Assembly: GCF_000959725.1 (NCBI RefSeq)
Contig: NZ_CP009323.1
Location: 1,984,001 to 2,048,000 of the forward strand
Length of the DNA: 64,000 nt
Direction: 5' to 3'
DNA from: Burkholderia gladioli
Lineage (GTDB): Bacteria > Pseudomonadota > Gammaproteobacteria > Burkholderiales > Burkholderiaceae
In this document: in pieces, positions 47,313 through 58,500 of the stretch
Position numbering within the stretch: position 1 is the first letter of the stretch
Layout of the letters: each line of letters opens with the position of its first letter
Notes under the pieces: generated by a model
Seen by the model: only the letters and a program-made list of their open reading frames with translations
Told to the model about the DNA's origin: nothing
Databases searched by the model: none
Made by a program: the position numbers and the translations under genes

Positions 47313-48254
47313 ATGGGAAACGAATTCCAGCACCGCACGGTGCTGCTCGACGAGGCGGTGGACGCGCTCGTGACGCGGCCCGACGGCATCTATGTCGATG
47401 GCACCTTCGGTCGCGGCGGCCATAGCCGCCTGGTGCTCGACCGGCTGGCGGAAGGCGGCCGGCTGATCGCTTTCGACAAGGATCCGCTGGCGATCGAGAC
47501 GGCCAGCCGAATCGGCGATACGCGCTTCTCGATCGTGCATGACAGTTTTGCGTCGCTCGGCGGCGCGCTGGCCGAACGTGGCGTGGGTCGCGTGACGGGC
47601 GTGTTGCTGGATCTGGGCGTGTCCTCGCCGCAGATCGACGATCCCGAGCGCGGTTTCAGTTTCCGCGCGAACGGCCCGCTCGACATGCGGATGGACACGA
47701 CACGTGGCGAATCGGCGGCCGACTGGCTGGCCCGCGCGTCGCTGCAGGAACTGACGGAGGTGATACGAGATTATGGGGAAGAACGGTTTGCTTTTCAGAT
47801 TGCAAAGGCGCTTGTTGCTCGCCGGGCAGAATCCGATCGTCTCGGGCCCCTCGACAGCACGGGCGAGCTTGCCCAAATCGTGGGTCACGCCGTCAAGACA
47901 CGTGAGAAAGGCAAGGATCCGGCAACCCGCACCTTTCAGGCTATACGGATTCACGTCAATCAAGAGCTTGCGGACCTGCAGGTCGTTCTAGAGTCCGCGT
48001 TGTCGTCGTTGGAGCAAGGGGGGCGGCTGGTCGTGATCAGCTTTCATTCGCTCGAGGATCGGATCGTCAAACGTTTCATGCAGGCGCACGCGAGTGCGCC
48101 GGCGGTCGACCGCCGCCTGCCGATCCGTGCCGTCGACCTCCCTTCGCCGCCCCTGAAGCTGCTCGGGCGCAAGTTCCCGGGCGAGGCCGAAGTCGCCGCC
48201 AATCCGCGCGCTCGGTCGGCCGTGATGCGCATCGCGGAGCGCGTCGCGCCATGA
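47313..48254 (+). CDS. rsmH: 16S rRNA (cytosine1402-N4)-methyltransferase
   Basis: A 313-residue SAM methyltransferase (MraW). Motif I is [19 protein letters not shown] near residue 27; [31 protein letters not shown] and [18 protein letters not shown] are diagnostic. It N4-methylates C1402 in the ribosomal P site. The ATG at 47313 follows GGAGACG. The 3' end overlaps ftsL by 4 bp. Confidence 0.96.
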   Translation: MGNEFQHRTVLLDEAVDALVTRPDGIYVDGTFGRGGHSRLVLDRLAEGGRLIAFDKDPLAIETASRIGDTRFSIVHDSFASLGGALAERGVGRVTGVLLDLGVSSPQIDDPERGFSFRANGPLDMRMDTTRGESAADWLARASLQELTEVIRDYGEERFAFQIAKALVARRAESDRLGPLDSTGELAQIVGHAVKTREKGKDPATRTFQAIRIHVNQELADLQVVLESALSSLEQGGRLVVISFHSLEDRIVKRFMQAHASAPAVDRRLPIRAVDLPSPPLKLLGRKFPGEAEVAANPRARSAVMRIAERVAP

Positions 48255-48586
48255 ACCGCCTCAACATCTTCCTGCTGATCATCGTGATGGGCTGCGCCTT
48301 GTCGGTCGTCAACTCGACCAACCAGCAGCGCCAGATCTTCTTCCAGTTGCAGCGCGCGCAATCGCAGGAGCACCAGCTCCAGCAGGACTACGCGCAGTTG
48401 CAGTATCAGCAGAGCGCGTTGTCCAAGACGTCGCGTATCGAACAGCTCGCCAACGATTCGCTCAAGATGCAGCCGATCGTGACCGGCCGCACCCAGTACC
48501 TGACGCTGCCCACCGGCGCCGCGAAGGCCGTCGACGCGCCGCTGCCGAGTTCGGCCGCGGCCGGCGGCCCGGGGAGCGGACGATGA
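48251..48586 (+). CDS. ftsL: Cell division protein FtsL
   Basis: A 111-residue bitopic protein: a short N-terminus, one membrane helix ([19 protein letters not shown], residues 3-21), a coiled coil ([33 protein letters not shown] split by heptad Leu/Gln) and a Pro/Ala tail. FtsL forms the FtsQLB complex that activates FtsWI. Sequence identity in this family is low; position between rsmH and ftsI makes the call firm. Confidence 0.92.
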   Translation: MNRLNIFLLIIVMGCALSVVNSTNQQRQIFFQLQRAQSQEHQLQQDYAQLQYQQSALSKTSRIEQLANDSLKMQPIVTGRTQYLTLPTGAAKAVDAPLPSSAAAGGPGSGR

Positions 48587-50451
48587 AACAGCGCCAGTCG
48601 AAGTCGAGCGCGAAATCGAGCGTCAAGTTCGCGTCGAGCCCGGTGCTGTCGGTGCACCTGCCGATGTGGCGCTCGAAGCTGGTGGTCTTCATGCTGTTCA
48701 TGGCCTTCGTGGCCCTGGCCGCGCGCGCCTTCTGGATCCAGGGCCCCGGCAACGCCTTCTACCAGAAGCAGGGCGAGAGCCGTTATCAGCGCACGCTCGA
48801 ATTGCCGGCCACGCGCGGCAAGATCCTCGACCGCAACGGACTGGTGCTGGCCACCAGCCTGCCGGTGCGCGCCATCTGGGCGATTCCCGAATCGGTGCCG
48901 GACGATCTCGGCGCCGACAAGCTTACCCAGCTCGGCCAGTTGCTCGACATGAGCTCGACCGAGCTGCGCCGCAAGCTGTCCGAGGACAAGAGCTTCGTCT
49001 ACGTGAAGCGGCAGGTGCCGATCGAGGTGGCCGACAAGGTCGCCGCGCTCGATATCCCCGGCATCTACGCCCGCAACGAATACAAGCGTTTCTACCCGGA
49101 AGGGGAGATCACGGCTCACCTGATCGGCTTCACCAACGTCGAGGACGAGGGGCAGGAAGGCGTCGAGCTGGCCGACCAGAAGATGCTGGCCGGCATCCCG
49201 GGCAGCCGCCACGTGATCAAGGACCGCGTCGGGCATATCGTCGAGGATGTCGACGAGCAGATGCCGCCGCACAACGGTACCGACGTCGACCTCTCGATCG
49301 ACAGCAAGATCCAGTACATCACCTACGCGAACCTGAAGGCCGCCGTCGACAAGTTCCACGCCAAGGCCGGCGCGGCGGTCGTGGTCGACGTGCGCACCGG
49401 CGAGGTGCTGTCGCTGGTCAACTACCCGACCTACAACCCTAACGACCGTTCCCACCTGACCGGCGAGCAGTTGCGCAACCGCGTGCTGACCGACGTGTTC
49501 GAGCCCGGCTCGATCATGAAGCCGTTCACGGTGTCGCTCGCGCTGGACTTGCATCGCGTCTCGCCGACCACGCTGGTCGACACCGGCAACGGCCATTTCG
49601 TGCTGGACGGCGCGCCGATCTCGGACGATGCCGGTTTCGGCGTGCTGACGGTGGGCGGCGTGATCCAGAAATCGAGCAACATCGGCGCGACCAAGATCGC
49701 CATGACGATGCGGCCCGAGGAAATGTGGAATATGTATACCAGCATCGGTCTCGGCCAGGCGCCGAAGGTCGGTTTTCCCGGCGCGGCGGCGGGCCGCCTG
49801 CGGCCCTGGAAGAGCTGGCGCCGCATCGAGCAGGCCACCATGTCCTACGGTTATGGCCTGTCGGTCTCGCTGTTCCAGCTCGCGCATGCCTACACGGCGA
49901 TCGCGCACGACGGCGAACTGATGCCGCTGTCGATCTTCAAGGCCAGCGAGACCCAGCCGCCGCAAGGCCCGCAGGTGTTTTCGCCGACCACCGCGCGCGA
50001 AGTGCGCGAGATGCTGGAGAGCGTGGTCACCAAGAACGGCACCTCGCCCGACGCGGCGGTGCCGGGCTATCGCGTCGGCGGCAAGAGCGGCACGGCCTAC
50101 AAGCAGGTCGGCCGCGGTTACGACCACAAGAAGTACCGCGCCTCCTTCGTGGGCATGGCGCCGATGCCGAATCCGCGCATCGTGGTCGCCGTGTCGGTCG
50201 ACGAACCGACCGCGGGCAGCCACTTCGGCGGCCAGGTTTCGGGGCCCGTGTTCTCGGCGATCGTCGGCGATACGCTGCGCGCGCTGAACGTGCCGCCCAA
50301 CATGCCGGTCAAGCAGCTGGTGGTGTCCGACGACACGGCGCCGGCGCCCGGCGCACCGAAATCCGCCGGCGCGCAGAAGCTGGCCGCGCTGCCCGCGAGC
50401 CATCTCAGCGTGTCGAGTTCGGCACACAATCGCCCAGGAGTCGTTCGATGA
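48583..50451 (+). CDS. ftsI: Septal peptidoglycan transpeptidase FtsI (PBP3)
   Basis: A 622-residue class B penicillin-binding protein. It has a basic cytoplasmic N-terminus, a membrane helix at about 33-50 (LVVFMLFMAFVALAARAF), the pedestal domain with RGKILDRNGLVLATS, then the transpeptidase domain with catalytic SxxK in EPGSIMKPF (Ser near 310), SxN in KSSNIGATK and KSGT in VGGKSGTAYKQ. It cross-links septal peptidoglycan with FtsW. A 45-residue Ala/Pro/Ser-rich tail follows. ATGA overlaps with both ftsL and murE. Confidence 0.97.
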   Translation: MKQRQSKSSAKSSVKFASSPVLSVHLPMWRSKLVVFMLFMAFVALAARAFWIQGPGNAFYQKQGESRYQRTLELPATRGKILDRNGLVLATSLPVRAIWAIPESVPDDLGADKLTQLGQLLDMSSTELRRKLSEDKSFVYVKRQVPIEVADKVAALDIPGIYARNEYKRFYPEGEITAHLIGFTNVEDEGQEGVELADQKMLAGIPGSRHVIKDRVGHIVEDVDEQMPPHNGTDVDLSIDSKIQYITYANLKAAVDKFHAKAGAAVVVDVRTGEVLSLVNYPTYNPNDRSHLTGEQLRNRVLTDVFEPGSIMKPFTVSLALDLHRVSPTTLVDTGNGHFVLDGAPISDDAGFGVLTVGGVIQKSSNIGATKIAMTMRPEEMWNMYTSIGLGQAPKVGFPGAAAGRLRPWKSWRRIEQATMSYGYGLSVSLFQLAHAYTAIAHDGELMPLSIFKASETQPPQGPQVFSPTTAREVREMLESVVTKNGTSPDAAVPGYRVGGKSGTAYKQVGRGYDHKKYRASFVGMAPMPNPRIVVAVSVDEPTAGSHFGGQVSGPVFSAIVGDTLRALNVPPNMPVKQLVVSDDTAPAPGAPKSAGAQKLAALPASHLSVSSSAHNRPGVVR

Positions 50452-51992
50452 GCGCCGTCCGCAGTTCCCATCCGGCGCACTCCACCATCGCAGCCGCGCT
50501 CGCGTGGCTGCGCGCGCATGCACAGCCCGGCGCGAACCTGTATTCCGATTCGCGCGCCGTGCAGGCGGGCGACGTGTTCCTGGCCTATGCCGTGGACGGT
50601 GTCGACAACCGCTCGCATATCGCCGGTGCGCTGGCGCGCGGCGCGGCGGCCGTGCTGGTGCAGCCCGACGGTTTCGCGATCGACGCTCTCGACCCCACCG
50701 TCACGCACGCGGTGCCGGATCTCGGCGCGTTGGCCGGCGAGATCGCCAGCGGCTGGTACGGCGACCCGAGCGACGCGATGTTCGCGGTCGGTGTGACGGG
50801 CACCAACGGCAAGACCTCCTGCACGCAATGGATCGCCACCGCGCTGAGCGCGTTGCGCACCCCCTGCGCGGTGATCGGCACGCTCGGCAGCGGCATGCCG
50901 GGACGCCTGGTCGCGACCGGCTTCACCACGCCCGATGCGCCGCAATTGCAGCGCAGCCTCGCGCAACTGCGCGACGAGGGCGCCAAGGCGGTGGCCATGG
51001 AGGTGTCCTCGCACGCGCTGCAGCAGGGCCGCGTCAACGGCACCGCCTTCGACGTCGCCGTGTTCACCAACCTGACCCAGGATCATCTCGACTACCACCG
51101 GACCTTCGAGGCCTACGAAGCCGCCAAGGCGAAGCTGTTCGCCTGGCGCGGGCTGCGCCATGCCGTGGTCAATCGCGACGACGCGGCAGGCGCCCGCCTG
51201 CTCGCCACGCTGGCGGGGCGCGTGCGCACCGTCGCCTACGGCATCGACGAGCGCGCCGATGCGCCCGAGGCCGATCGCCAACTGATCGCGCACGAGGTGC
51301 GCGCGACCGCGACGGGCACGGCGTTCCGGCTCGAATCCTCATGGGGTTCGGCCGAGGTCGAGGTCGGCACGCTCGGCCTGTTCAATGTCAGTAACCTGCT
51401 GGCCGTGCTCGGCACGCTGCTGGTCGCCGACGTGCCGTTCGAGGCTGCGCTGACCGAACTGCGCAGGCTCGAGTCGGTCAATGGCCGCATGCAGCGGCTC
51501 GGCGGCCGGGTCGCCAACGACGAACCGCTGGTGGTGGTCGATTACGCCCACACGCCGGATGCGCTGGAGAAGACGCTCGAGGCCTTGCGGCCGATCGCCG
51601 AGGCACGCGGCGGCGCGCTGGTCTGCATGTTCGGCTGCGGCGGCGATCGCGACGCGACCAAGCGTCCGCTGATGGGCGGCATCGCCGAGCGGCTCGCCGA
51701 TCGCGTGGTGGTGACCAGCGACAACCCGCGCAGCGAGCCGCCGCTGGCGATCCTCGAGCAGATCGTGGCCGGCATGAAGACGCCCGCCGCCGCGCTGCGC
51801 ATCGAGGACCGCGCCAGCGCGATCCTGCAGGCGGTGCGAGGCGCCGCGCGCGAGGACGTGGTGCTGCTGGCCGGCAAGGGACACGAGGCAACACAGGAAA
51901 TCATGGGCAAGAAGCGGGAGTTCTCGGATCAGGATCACGCGCGGCTGGCATTGGCCGCACGCGCGACGCAGGCGCATGGAGGCGGCGAATGA
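50448..51992 (+). CDS. murE: UDP-MurNAc-tripeptide synthetase MurE (meso-DAP adding)
   Basis: A 514-residue Mur ligase. The ATP loop is GVTGTNGKTSCTQWIA near residue 115, AMEVSSHALQQGRVNG follows, and the carbamylated-Lys region lies after it. The substrate-selecting motif is DNPR (VVTSDNPRSEPP), the signature of enzymes adding meso-diaminopimelate rather than lysine. It acts in the cytoplasm on UDP-MurNAc-L-Ala-D-Glu. The start MSAVRSSHP at 50448 overlaps the ftsI stop. Confidence 0.97.
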   Translation: MSAVRSSHPAHSTIAAALAWLRAHAQPGANLYSDSRAVQAGDVFLAYAVDGVDNRSHIAGALARGAAAVLVQPDGFAIDALDPTVTHAVPDLGALAGEIASGWYGDPSDAMFAVGVTGTNGKTSCTQWIATALSALRTPCAVIGTLGSGMPGRLVATGFTTPDAPQLQRSLAQLRDEGAKAVAMEVSSHALQQGRVNGTAFDVAVFTNLTQDHLDYHRTFEAYEAAKAKLFAWRGLRHAVVNRDDAAGARLLATLAGRVRTVAYGIDERADAPEADRQLIAHEVRATATGTAFRLESSWGSAEVEVGTLGLFNVSNLLAVLGTLLVADVPFEAALTELRRLESVNGRMQRLGGRVANDEPLVVVDYAHTPDALEKTLEALRPIAEARGGALVCMFGCGGDRDATKRPLMGGIAERLADRVVVTSDNPRSEPPLAILEQIVAGMKTPAAALRIEDRASAILQAVRGAAREDVVLLAGKGHEATQEIMGKKREFSDQDHARLALAARATQAHGGGE

Positions 51993-53395
51993 CGATGCTG
52001 ACACTCCAGCAGGCCGCCGCGCTGATTCCGGGCGCCATCGTGACGGGCGACGGGAACGTCTCGTTCTCGCGCGTGTCCACCGACAGCCGCAGCGTGGGCG
52101 AGGGCGACCTGTTCGTCGCGCTCAAGGGCGAGCGTTTCGACGCGCACGACTTCCTGGCCGACGTGGCCGCGCGCGGCGCGAACGCGGCGCTGGTGTCGCG
52201 CGAAGGCGCGCAGGCCTCGCTGCCGCAACTGCAGGTGGCCGATACGCGCCTGGGGCTGGGCGCGCTGGCGCACGGCTGGCGCCAGCGTTTCGCGATCCCG
52301 CTGGTGGCGGTGACCGGCAGCAACGGCAAGACCACGGTCAAGGAGATGATCGCCTCGATCTTCGCGGCCGCGGTCGGCATCGACGCTCGCCTGTCGACGG
52401 CCGGCAACTTCAACAACGACATCGGCCTGCCGCTGACGCTGTTGCGCCTGAGCGCTGCGCACCGGCTCGCCGTGATCGAACTGGGGATGAACCATCCCGG
52501 CGAGACGCAGACGCTCGCGAAGATCGCCGCGCCGACGGTCGCCTTGGTGAACAACGCGCAGCGCGAGCACCAGGAATTCATGGCGACCGTCGAGGCGGTC
52601 GCGCTGGAACACGCGTCGGTGATCCACGCGCTGGCGCCGGACGGCGTCGCGGTGTTTCCGGCCGACGACAAGTACGCGGGCATCTGGCGCGTCGCGGCGA
52701 CCGGCAACGCGATCCTCGATTTCGCGCTGAACGACGCGGACCGAAGCACGGCTGCCGCCGTGACCGGAACCATGTCGGGCGGCGTGCTGGCGATCGAGAC
52801 GCCGGTTGGGCGCGTCGAGGTGCGCCTGCAGGCGCTCGGCGCGCACAACGCCCGCAACGCGTTGGCGGCCACCGCCGCGGCGCTCGCCTCCGGCGTCGCG
52901 CTCGAGGCGATCCGCGCCGGCCTGGAAGCCTTCGAGCCGGTGAAGGGGCGCCTGCAGGTCAAGCGCGCGGCCGTCGGCTCGCTGGCGGGCGCGATGCTGA
53001 TCGACGACACCTACAACGCGAACCCCGATTCGATGCGGGCCGCGATCGACGTGCTGGCCCAGCAGGCCTCGCCGCGCGTGCTGGTGATCGGCGAGATGGG
53101 CGAGGTCGGCGACGAAGGGCCGGCCTTCCATCGCGAGATCGGCGCCTACGCGCGCGAACGCGGCATCGACGCGCTGTATGCGACGGGCGATGCCACGCGC
53201 GACGCCTGCGCGGCCTATGGCGACACGGCCCGGCATTTCGACGATGTCGGCGCGCTGCTCGCGGCCCTCGACGCGGCCGGCTTCGGCGCGGCGGCGACGG
53301 TGCTGGTGAAGGGCTCGCGCTATACGCGCATGGAGCGCGTGGTCGACGCGCTGACGAACCAACCCGCGACGGGCGTGACGCCCGGCGCACACTGA
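51989..53395 (+). CDS. murF: UDP-MurNAc-tripeptide D-alanyl-D-alanine ligase MurF
   Basis: A 468-residue Mur ligase. The ATP loop is AVTGSNGKTTVKEMIASI near residue 110, followed by STAGNFNNDIGLPLTLL and ELGMNHPGE, then DDTYNANPDSMRAAID near 335. It adds D-Ala-D-Ala to complete the UDP-MurNAc-pentapeptide. It overlaps murE by 4 bp and is 15 bp before mraY. Confidence 0.97.
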   Translation: MTMLTLQQAAALIPGAIVTGDGNVSFSRVSTDSRSVGEGDLFVALKGERFDAHDFLADVAARGANAALVSREGAQASLPQLQVADTRLGLGALAHGWRQRFAIPLVAVTGSNGKTTVKEMIASIFAAAVGIDARLSTAGNFNNDIGLPLTLLRLSAAHRLAVIELGMNHPGETQTLAKIAAPTVALVNNAQREHQEFMATVEAVALEHASVIHALAPDGVAVFPADDKYAGIWRVAATGNAILDFALNDADRSTAAAVTGTMSGGVLAIETPVGRVEVRLQALGAHNARNALAATAAALASGVALEAIRAGLEAFEPVKGRLQVKRAAVGSLAGAMLIDDTYNANPDSMRAAIDVLAQQASPRVLVIGEMGEVGDEGPAFHREIGAYARERGIDALYATGDATRDACAAYGDTARHFDDVGALLAALDAAGFGAAATVLVKGSRYTRMERVVDALTNQPATGVTPGAH

Positions 53396-53410
53396 GAAGG
53401 AAAGTAAGCA

Positions 53411-54580
53411 ATGTTGCTGGCGCTGGCGCAATGGCTGCAAGGTGACGCAAGCTTTTTGCGCTTGTTCACATACCTGACGTTCCGTGCGGTGATGGCCACC
53501 ATCACCGCGCTGGGCATCGGCCTGGTCTGTGGCCCCTGGGTGATCCGCAAGCTTACCGAAATGAAGGTCGGCCAGGCCGTGCGCAAGGACGGCCCGCAGA
53601 CGCACCTGGTGAAATCGGGCACGCCGACCATGGGCGGCGTGCTGATCCTGATCGGCATCGCGGTCGCGACCCTGCTGTGGGGCGACCTGACCAACCGTTT
53701 CATCTGGATCGTGATGCTGGTCACCTTCGGCTTCGGCGTGGTCGGCTGGGTCGACGACTACCGCAAGGTGGTCCACAAGGACCCGCGCGGCATGTCGTCG
53801 AAGGAGAAGTATTTCTGGCAATCGCTGATCGGGCTGTTCGCGGCGGTCTACCTCGCCTTCAGCGTCTCGGAAGCCAGCAACGTGCGCGTGTTCGACCTGT
53901 TCATGGCCTGGGTGCGCAGCGGCCTGTCGATGGGCCTGCCGGCGCGCGCCGACCTGATGCTGCCCTTCCTCAAGTCGATCAGCTATCCGCTCGGCGTGTG
54001 GGGCTTCATCGCGCTGACCTACCTGGTGATCGTCGGCGCGAGCAATGCCGTCAACCTCACCGACGGCCTCGACGGCCTGGTGATCATGCCGGTGGTGCTG
54101 GTGGGTTCCTCGCTGGGCATCTTCGCCTACGTGATGGGCAGCTCGGTCTATTCGAAATATCTGCTGTTCCCGCACATCCCCGGCGCCGGCGAGTTGCTGA
54201 TCTTCTGCTCGGCGATGGGCGGCGCGGGCCTCGCCTTCCTCTGGTACAACACGCACCCCGCGCAGGTGTTCATGGGCGACGTCGGCGCGCTGGCGCTGGG
54301 CGGCGCGCTCGGCACGGTGGCGGTGATCGTGCGCCAGGAAATCGTGCTGTTCATCATGGGCGGGATCTTCGTCGCCGAAACGCTCTCCGTGATGCTGCAG
54401 GTCACCTGGTTCAAGTACACCAAGCGCCGCTACGGCGAAGGGCGCCGCATCTTCAAGATGGCGCCGCTGCATCACCATTTCGAATTGTCCGGCTGGAAGG
54501 AAACGCAGGTGGTGGTGCGTTTCTGGATCATCACCCTGATGCTCTGTCTGTTCGGTTTGTCCACCCTCAAGCTGCGGTAA
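53411..54580 (+). CDS. mraY: Phospho-MurNAc-pentapeptide translocase MraY
   Basis: A 389-residue polytopic enzyme with about ten membrane helices. Active-site loops: [13 protein letters not shown] (the Asp pair), [15 protein letters not shown], and [15 protein letters not shown] (the His triad). It moves phospho-MurNAc-pentapeptide onto undecaprenyl phosphate, giving lipid I. AGAAGGAAAG precedes the ATG. It is 13 bp before murD. Confidence 0.97.
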   Translation: MLLALAQWLQGDASFLRLFTYLTFRAVMATITALGIGLVCGPWVIRKLTEMKVGQAVRKDGPQTHLVKSGTPTMGGVLILIGIAVATLLWGDLTNRFIWIVMLVTFGFGVVGWVDDYRKVVHKDPRGMSSKEKYFWQSLIGLFAAVYLAFSVSEASNVRVFDLFMAWVRSGLSMGLPARADLMLPFLKSISYPLGVWGFIALTYLVIVGASNAVNLTDGLDGLVIMPVVLVGSSLGIFAYVMGSSVYSKYLLFPHIPGAGELLIFCSAMGGAGLAFLWYNTHPAQVFMGDVGALALGGALGTVAVIVRQEIVLFIMGGIFVAETLSVMLQVTWFKYTKRRYGEGRRIFKMAPLHHHFELSGWKETQVVVRFWIITLMLCLFGLSTLKLR

Positions 54581-54593
54581 AGGGATAGCAAGG

Positions 54594-56117
54594 ATGTCTG
54601 GCGAGATGTTTGGAGATCGGCAACGGCCGATGGTGCTGGTGCTGGGGCTCGGTGAATCGGGTCTCGCGATCGCGCGTTGGTGCGCGAGGCACGCCTGTCC
54701 GCTGCGGATTGCGGATACGCGCGAGGCGCCGCCGAATCTTGCCGCGCTGCGCGAGGCCGTCGCCGAGGCGGAATTCGTCGGCGGTTCGTTCTCGCCCGCC
54801 CTGCTCGACGGTGGCATCGAACTGGTCGCCCTGAGCCCGGGCCTGTCGCCGCAGGAGCCCGCGCTGGCCGCGCTGCTGGCGGCCGCGCGCGAACGCGGCA
54901 TCCCGGTGTGGGGCGAACTCGAATTCTTCGCGCGCGCGCTGGCGGCGCTGGCCGCGAACGGTTACGCGCCCAAGGTGCTGGCGATCACGGGCACCAATGG
55001 CAAGACCACCACCACCAGCCTGACCGGGCTGCTCTGCGAACGCGCCGGGCGCTCGGTGGCGGTGGCGGGCAATATCAGCCCGGCCATGCTCGACAAGCTG
55101 TCGGCCGCGATCGACGCGGCCGCGCTGCCGGACGTGTGGGTGCTCGAGCTGTCGAGCTTCCAGCTGGACAGCGCGGAAAGCTTCGCGCCCGACGCGGCCG
55201 CCGTGCTCAACATCACGCAGGATCACCTCGACTGGCATGGCGGCTTCGAAGCCTATGCGGCCGCCAAGGGCCGCATCTTCGGGCCGCGCACGGTACGCGT
55301 GCTCAATCGCGGCGACGCTGAAGTCATGAAGTTCGTGCCGCCGGCGGCCGCCGCCGACGCGCCGCGTGTCGTCACCTTCGGGCTGGACGAGCCGAGCCGC
55401 GAGGGCGATTACGGCCTCGCGCGCGATAACGGCATCAACTGGCTGGTGGAAGCGGTTGATCGCGACGGCAACGACGAACCGGTCTCGCCGCGTCGCCGCA
55501 AGGCCGAAGCCGCCGCCGCGCCGAACCTGGTTTCCAAGCGGCTGATGCCGGCCGACGCGCTGCGCATCCGCGGCCTGCACAACGCCGCGAACGCGCTGGC
55601 CGCGTTCGCGCTGGCGCGCGCGATCGAGCTGCCGCCCGCCGCGCTGCTGCACGGCCTGCGCGAGTACCGCGGCGAAGCCCATCGCGTCGAGCTGATCGCC
55701 TCGCTCGACGGGGTCGACTACGTCGACGACAGCAAGGGCACCAATGTCGGCGCGACGGTCGCCGCGCTCGACGGCTTGGCGCAACGCACCGTGCTGATCG
55801 CCGGCGGCGACGGCAAGGGCCAGGCGTTCGCGCCGCTCGCGGCGCCCGTGGCGCGCTGGTGCCGCGCCGTGATGCTGATCGGCCGCGACGCGCCGCTGAT
55901 TCGCGAGGCGCTCGCCGAGACCGGCGTGCCGCTGGTCGAGCACGCCACGCTCGAGGCGGCCGTGCAGGCCGCCAGCGTGATGGCCGAGCCCGGCGACGTG
56001 GTGCTGCTGTCGCCGGCCTGCGCGAGCTTCGACATGTTCACCGGCTACGCGCATCGCGCCGCCGTGTTCCGCAGCGCACTCGAAGACATCGCACTCGATC
56101 GAGGTACGACGCTATGA
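54594..56117 (+). CDS. murD: UDP-MurNAc-L-alanine D-glutamate ligase MurD
   Basis: A 507-residue Mur ligase. The N-terminal Rossmann-like part starts [17 protein letters not shown]; the ATP loop is [18 protein letters not shown] near residue 130; then [32 protein letters not shown] and [17 protein letters not shown]. The last is typical of MurD. At 507 residues it is longer than E. coli MurD (438), with an insertion at about 275-320 rich in Arg, Ala and charged residues ([19 protein letters not shown]). It overlaps ftsW by 4 bp. Confidence 0.96.
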   Translation: MSGEMFGDRQRPMVLVLGLGESGLAIARWCARHACPLRIADTREAPPNLAALREAVAEAEFVGGSFSPALLDGGIELVALSPGLSPQEPALAALLAAARERGIPVWGELEFFARALAALAANGYAPKVLAITGTNGKTTTTSLTGLLCERAGRSVAVAGNISPAMLDKLSAAIDAAALPDVWVLELSSFQLDSAESFAPDAAAVLNITQDHLDWHGGFEAYAAAKGRIFGPRTVRVLNRGDAEVMKFVPPAAAADAPRVVTFGLDEPSREGDYGLARDNGINWLVEAVDRDGNDEPVSPRRRKAEAAAAPNLVSKRLMPADALRIRGLHNAANALAAFALARAIELPPAALLHGLREYRGEAHRVELIASLDGVDYVDDSKGTNVGATVAALDGLAQRTVLIAGGDGKGQAFAPLAAPVARWCRAVMLIGRDAPLIREALAETGVPLVEHATLEAAVQAASVMAEPGDVVLLSPACASFDMFTGYAHRAAVFRSALEDIALDRGTTL

Positions 56118-57400
56118 GCTGGTCCGACCGTTTCGTCTCCCGTTTCATCGGCCAGCGCGAGGCCGGCGGCGCCGCCTCCGTCGCCCGCGCCGCCACCGGT
56201 CGCGCCGCCTCGGCCGCCAGCGGCCTGGCCGCCGGGCTCGGTGGGGTGCGCCCGACGCGCTCGCGCATGCTCGATTTCGACTACTCGCTGATGTGGGTGG
56301 CGATCGCCCTGCTCGGGCTCGGCGTGGTGATGGTCTATTCGGCGTCGATCGCGATGCCCGATTCGCCGAAGTACGCCGCCTATCACGACTACGCCTTCCT
56401 GCTGCGCCATATCGTGTCGCTGACGGTCGCCTTCGTGGCGGCCGTGTTCGCGTTCCGGGTGCCGATCGCGACCTGGGACAAGTACGCGCCGCACCTGTTC
56501 CTGCTGGCGCTGGTGGCCCTGGCGATCGTGCTGGTGCCGCACGTCGGCAAGGGCGTGAACGGCGCGCGCCGCTGGATTCCGCTGGGCATCACCAACATGC
56601 AGCCGTCCGAGATCATGAAGCTCGCGGTGACGATCTACGCGGCCAACTACACGGTGCGCAAGCAGGAGTACATGCAGAGCTTCGCCAAGGGCTTCATGCC
56701 GATGGCGGCCGCGGTCGGCCTGGTCGGCATGCTGCTGCTGCTAGAACCCGACATGGGCGCCTTCATGGTGGTGGCCGCGATCGCGATGGGCGTGCTGTTC
56801 CTCGGCGGCGTGAACGGCAAGCTGTTCGGCGGCCTGGTGGCCACCGCGGTCGGCACCTTCACGATGCTGGTCTGGCTCTCGCCCTGGCGGCGCGAGCGGA
56901 TCTTCGCCTATCTCGATCCCTGGGACGAGCGCTACGCGCAGGGCAAGGCCTACCAGCTCACCCACTCGCTGATCGCCTTCGGTCGCGGCGAGTGGTTCGG
57001 CGTCGGCCTGGGCGGTAGCGTCGAGAAGCTCAACTACCTGCCCGAGGCGCATACCGACTTCATCCTCGCCGTGATCGGCGAGGAGCTCGGCTTCGTCGGC
57101 GTGCTGGTGGTGATCCTGCTGTTCTACTGGATCGTGCGCCGGGCCTTCGAGATCGGCCGCCAGGCGCTCGCGCTCGACCGTACCTTCGCGGGGCTGATGG
57201 CCAAGGGCGTCGGCATCTGGTTCGGCGCGCAAGCCTTCATCAACATGGGCGTGAACCTCGGCCTGCTGCCGACCAAGGGCCTTACGCTGCCGCTGGTCAG
57301 CTACGGCGGCTCGGGCATCCTGCTCAACTGCATCTCGCTGGCGGTGCTGCTGCGCGTCGACTACGAGAACCGGGTGCTGATGCGCGGAGGCAAGATATGA
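56114..57400 (+). CDS. ftsW: Septal peptidoglycan glycosyltransferase FtsW
   Basis: A 428-residue SEDS-family membrane glycosyltransferase with about ten membrane helices from residue 58 on. Family marks: [64 protein letters not shown] (split: EAHTDF then [10 protein letters not shown]) and [10 protein letters not shown] near the end. It polymerises lipid II with FtsI. The cytoplasmic N-terminus is unusually long, about 55 residues, Ala/Gly/Arg-rich. The start at 56114 overlaps the murD stop as ATGA. Confidence 0.96.
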   Translation: MSWSDRFVSRFIGQREAGGAASVARAATGRAASAASGLAAGLGGVRPTRSRMLDFDYSLMWVAIALLGLGVVMVYSASIAMPDSPKYAAYHDYAFLLRHIVSLTVAFVAAVFAFRVPIATWDKYAPHLFLLALVALAIVLVPHVGKGVNGARRWIPLGITNMQPSEIMKLAVTIYAANYTVRKQEYMQSFAKGFMPMAAAVGLVGMLLLLEPDMGAFMVVAAIAMGVLFLGGVNGKLFGGLVATAVGTFTMLVWLSPWRRERIFAYLDPWDERYAQGKAYQLTHSLIAFGRGEWFGVGLGGSVEKLNYLPEAHTDFILAVIGEELGFVGVLVVILLFYWIVRRAFEIGRQALALDRTFAGLMAKGVGIWFGAQAFINMGVNLGLLPTKGLTLPLVSYGGSGILLNCISLAVLLRVDYENRVLMRGGKI

Positions 57401-58500
57401 GCGCCAAACCGCGCACGCTGATGGTGATGGCGGGCGGCACCGGGGGCCATGTGTTCCCGGGGCTGGCCGTCGCCCATCGGATGGAAGCGCAGGGCTGGCG
57501 CGTGGTGTGGCTCGGCAATCCAGCCGGCATGGAAGCGAGCCTGGTGCCCAAGCACGGCATCCCGATGGAGCCGGTGCGCTTCGGCGGGCTGCGCGGCAAG
57601 GGCCTGAAGACCAAGCTGACGCTGCCCTTCAACCTGCTGCGCGCCTGCGCGCAGAGCCTCGGCGCGTTGCGCCGCGTGCAGCCCGACGTGGTGCTCGGCA
57701 TGGGCGGCTACATCACCTTCCCGGCTGGCGTGATGACGGCGCTCACCGGCCGCCCGCTGGTGCTGCACGAGCAGAATTCGGTCGGCGGCCTGGCCAACAA
57801 GGTGCTGGCCAAGCTGGCCCGGCGCGTGCTGGTGGCCTTCCCCGGCGCCTTGCCGAAGGCCGAGTGGACAGGCAACCCGATTCGCGACGAGCTCGCGCAT
57901 TGCGCGCCGCCGGCCGCGCGCTACGCCGCGCGCAGCGGTTCGCTGCGCCTGCTGGTGGTGGGCGGCAGCCTGGGCGCGGCCGCGCTCAACGAAGTGGTAC
58001 CGCGCGCGCTGGCGCTGCTCTCGCCCGAAAGCCGTCCGCGGGTGGTGCATCAGGCCGGCGCCAAGCATATTGACGCGCTGCGCGCGAACTACGACGCGGC
58101 GGGGCTCGCGGCCGGCCAGGACGTCGAGCTGCTGCCCTTCATCGACGACATGGCCGCGGCCTATGCGAACGCCGACCTGGTGATCTGCCGCTCCGGCGCG
58201 ATGACGGTCTCGGAGATCGCCGCGGTGGGCGTAGCCGCCCTGTTCGTGCCGTTCCCGCACGCGGTCGACGATCACCAGACCACCAACGCCGCCTTCCTGG
58301 CCGACCAGGGCGCGGCGGTCCTCGTACAACAACGCGACCTGTCGGCCGAGCTGCTCGCCGACTGGCTGCGCGGCCAGACGCGCGACTCGCTCGCGCAGAT
58401 GGCCGAACGTTCGCGCTCGCTCGCGAAGCCCGATGCCACCGATGTGGTCGCGCGCGCGTGCGCGCAGGCCGCGGGCGCGAACCTGGAATCGAAGTCATGA
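57397..58500 (+). CDS. murG: UDP-GlcNAc:lipid I N-acetylglucosaminyltransferase MurG
   Basis: A 367-residue GT28 glycosyltransferase. The N-terminal G-loop is [18 protein letters not shown] near residue 8; then [39 protein letters not shown], and the UDP-GlcNAc pocket [15 protein letters not shown] with [13 protein letters not shown]. It makes lipid II on the inner face of the membrane. It overlaps ftsW and murC by 4 bp each. Confidence 0.97.
   Translation: MSAKPRTLMVMAGGTGGHVFPGLAVAHRMEAQGWRVVWLGNPAGMEASLVPKHGIPMEPVRFGGLRGKGLKTKLTLPFNLLRACAQSLGALRRVQPDVVLGMGGYITFPAGVMTALTGRPLVLHEQNSVGGLANKVLAKLARRVLVAFPGALPKAEWTGNPIRDELAHCAPPAARYAARSGSLRLLVVGGSLGAAALNEVVPRALALLSPESRPRVVHQAGAKHIDALRANYDAAGLAAGQDVELLPFIDDMAAAYANADLVICRSGAMTVSEIAAVGVAALFVPFPHAVDDHQTTNAAFLADQGAAVLVQQRDLSAELLADWLRGQTRDSLAQMAERSRSLAKPDATDVVARACAQAAGANLESKS

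Noticed and set aside
51935..54901. 988-codon frame on the minus strand across murF and mraY
   Set aside because: It spans two clear genes on the other strand and is low-complexity His/Arg/Gln; a GC shadow.
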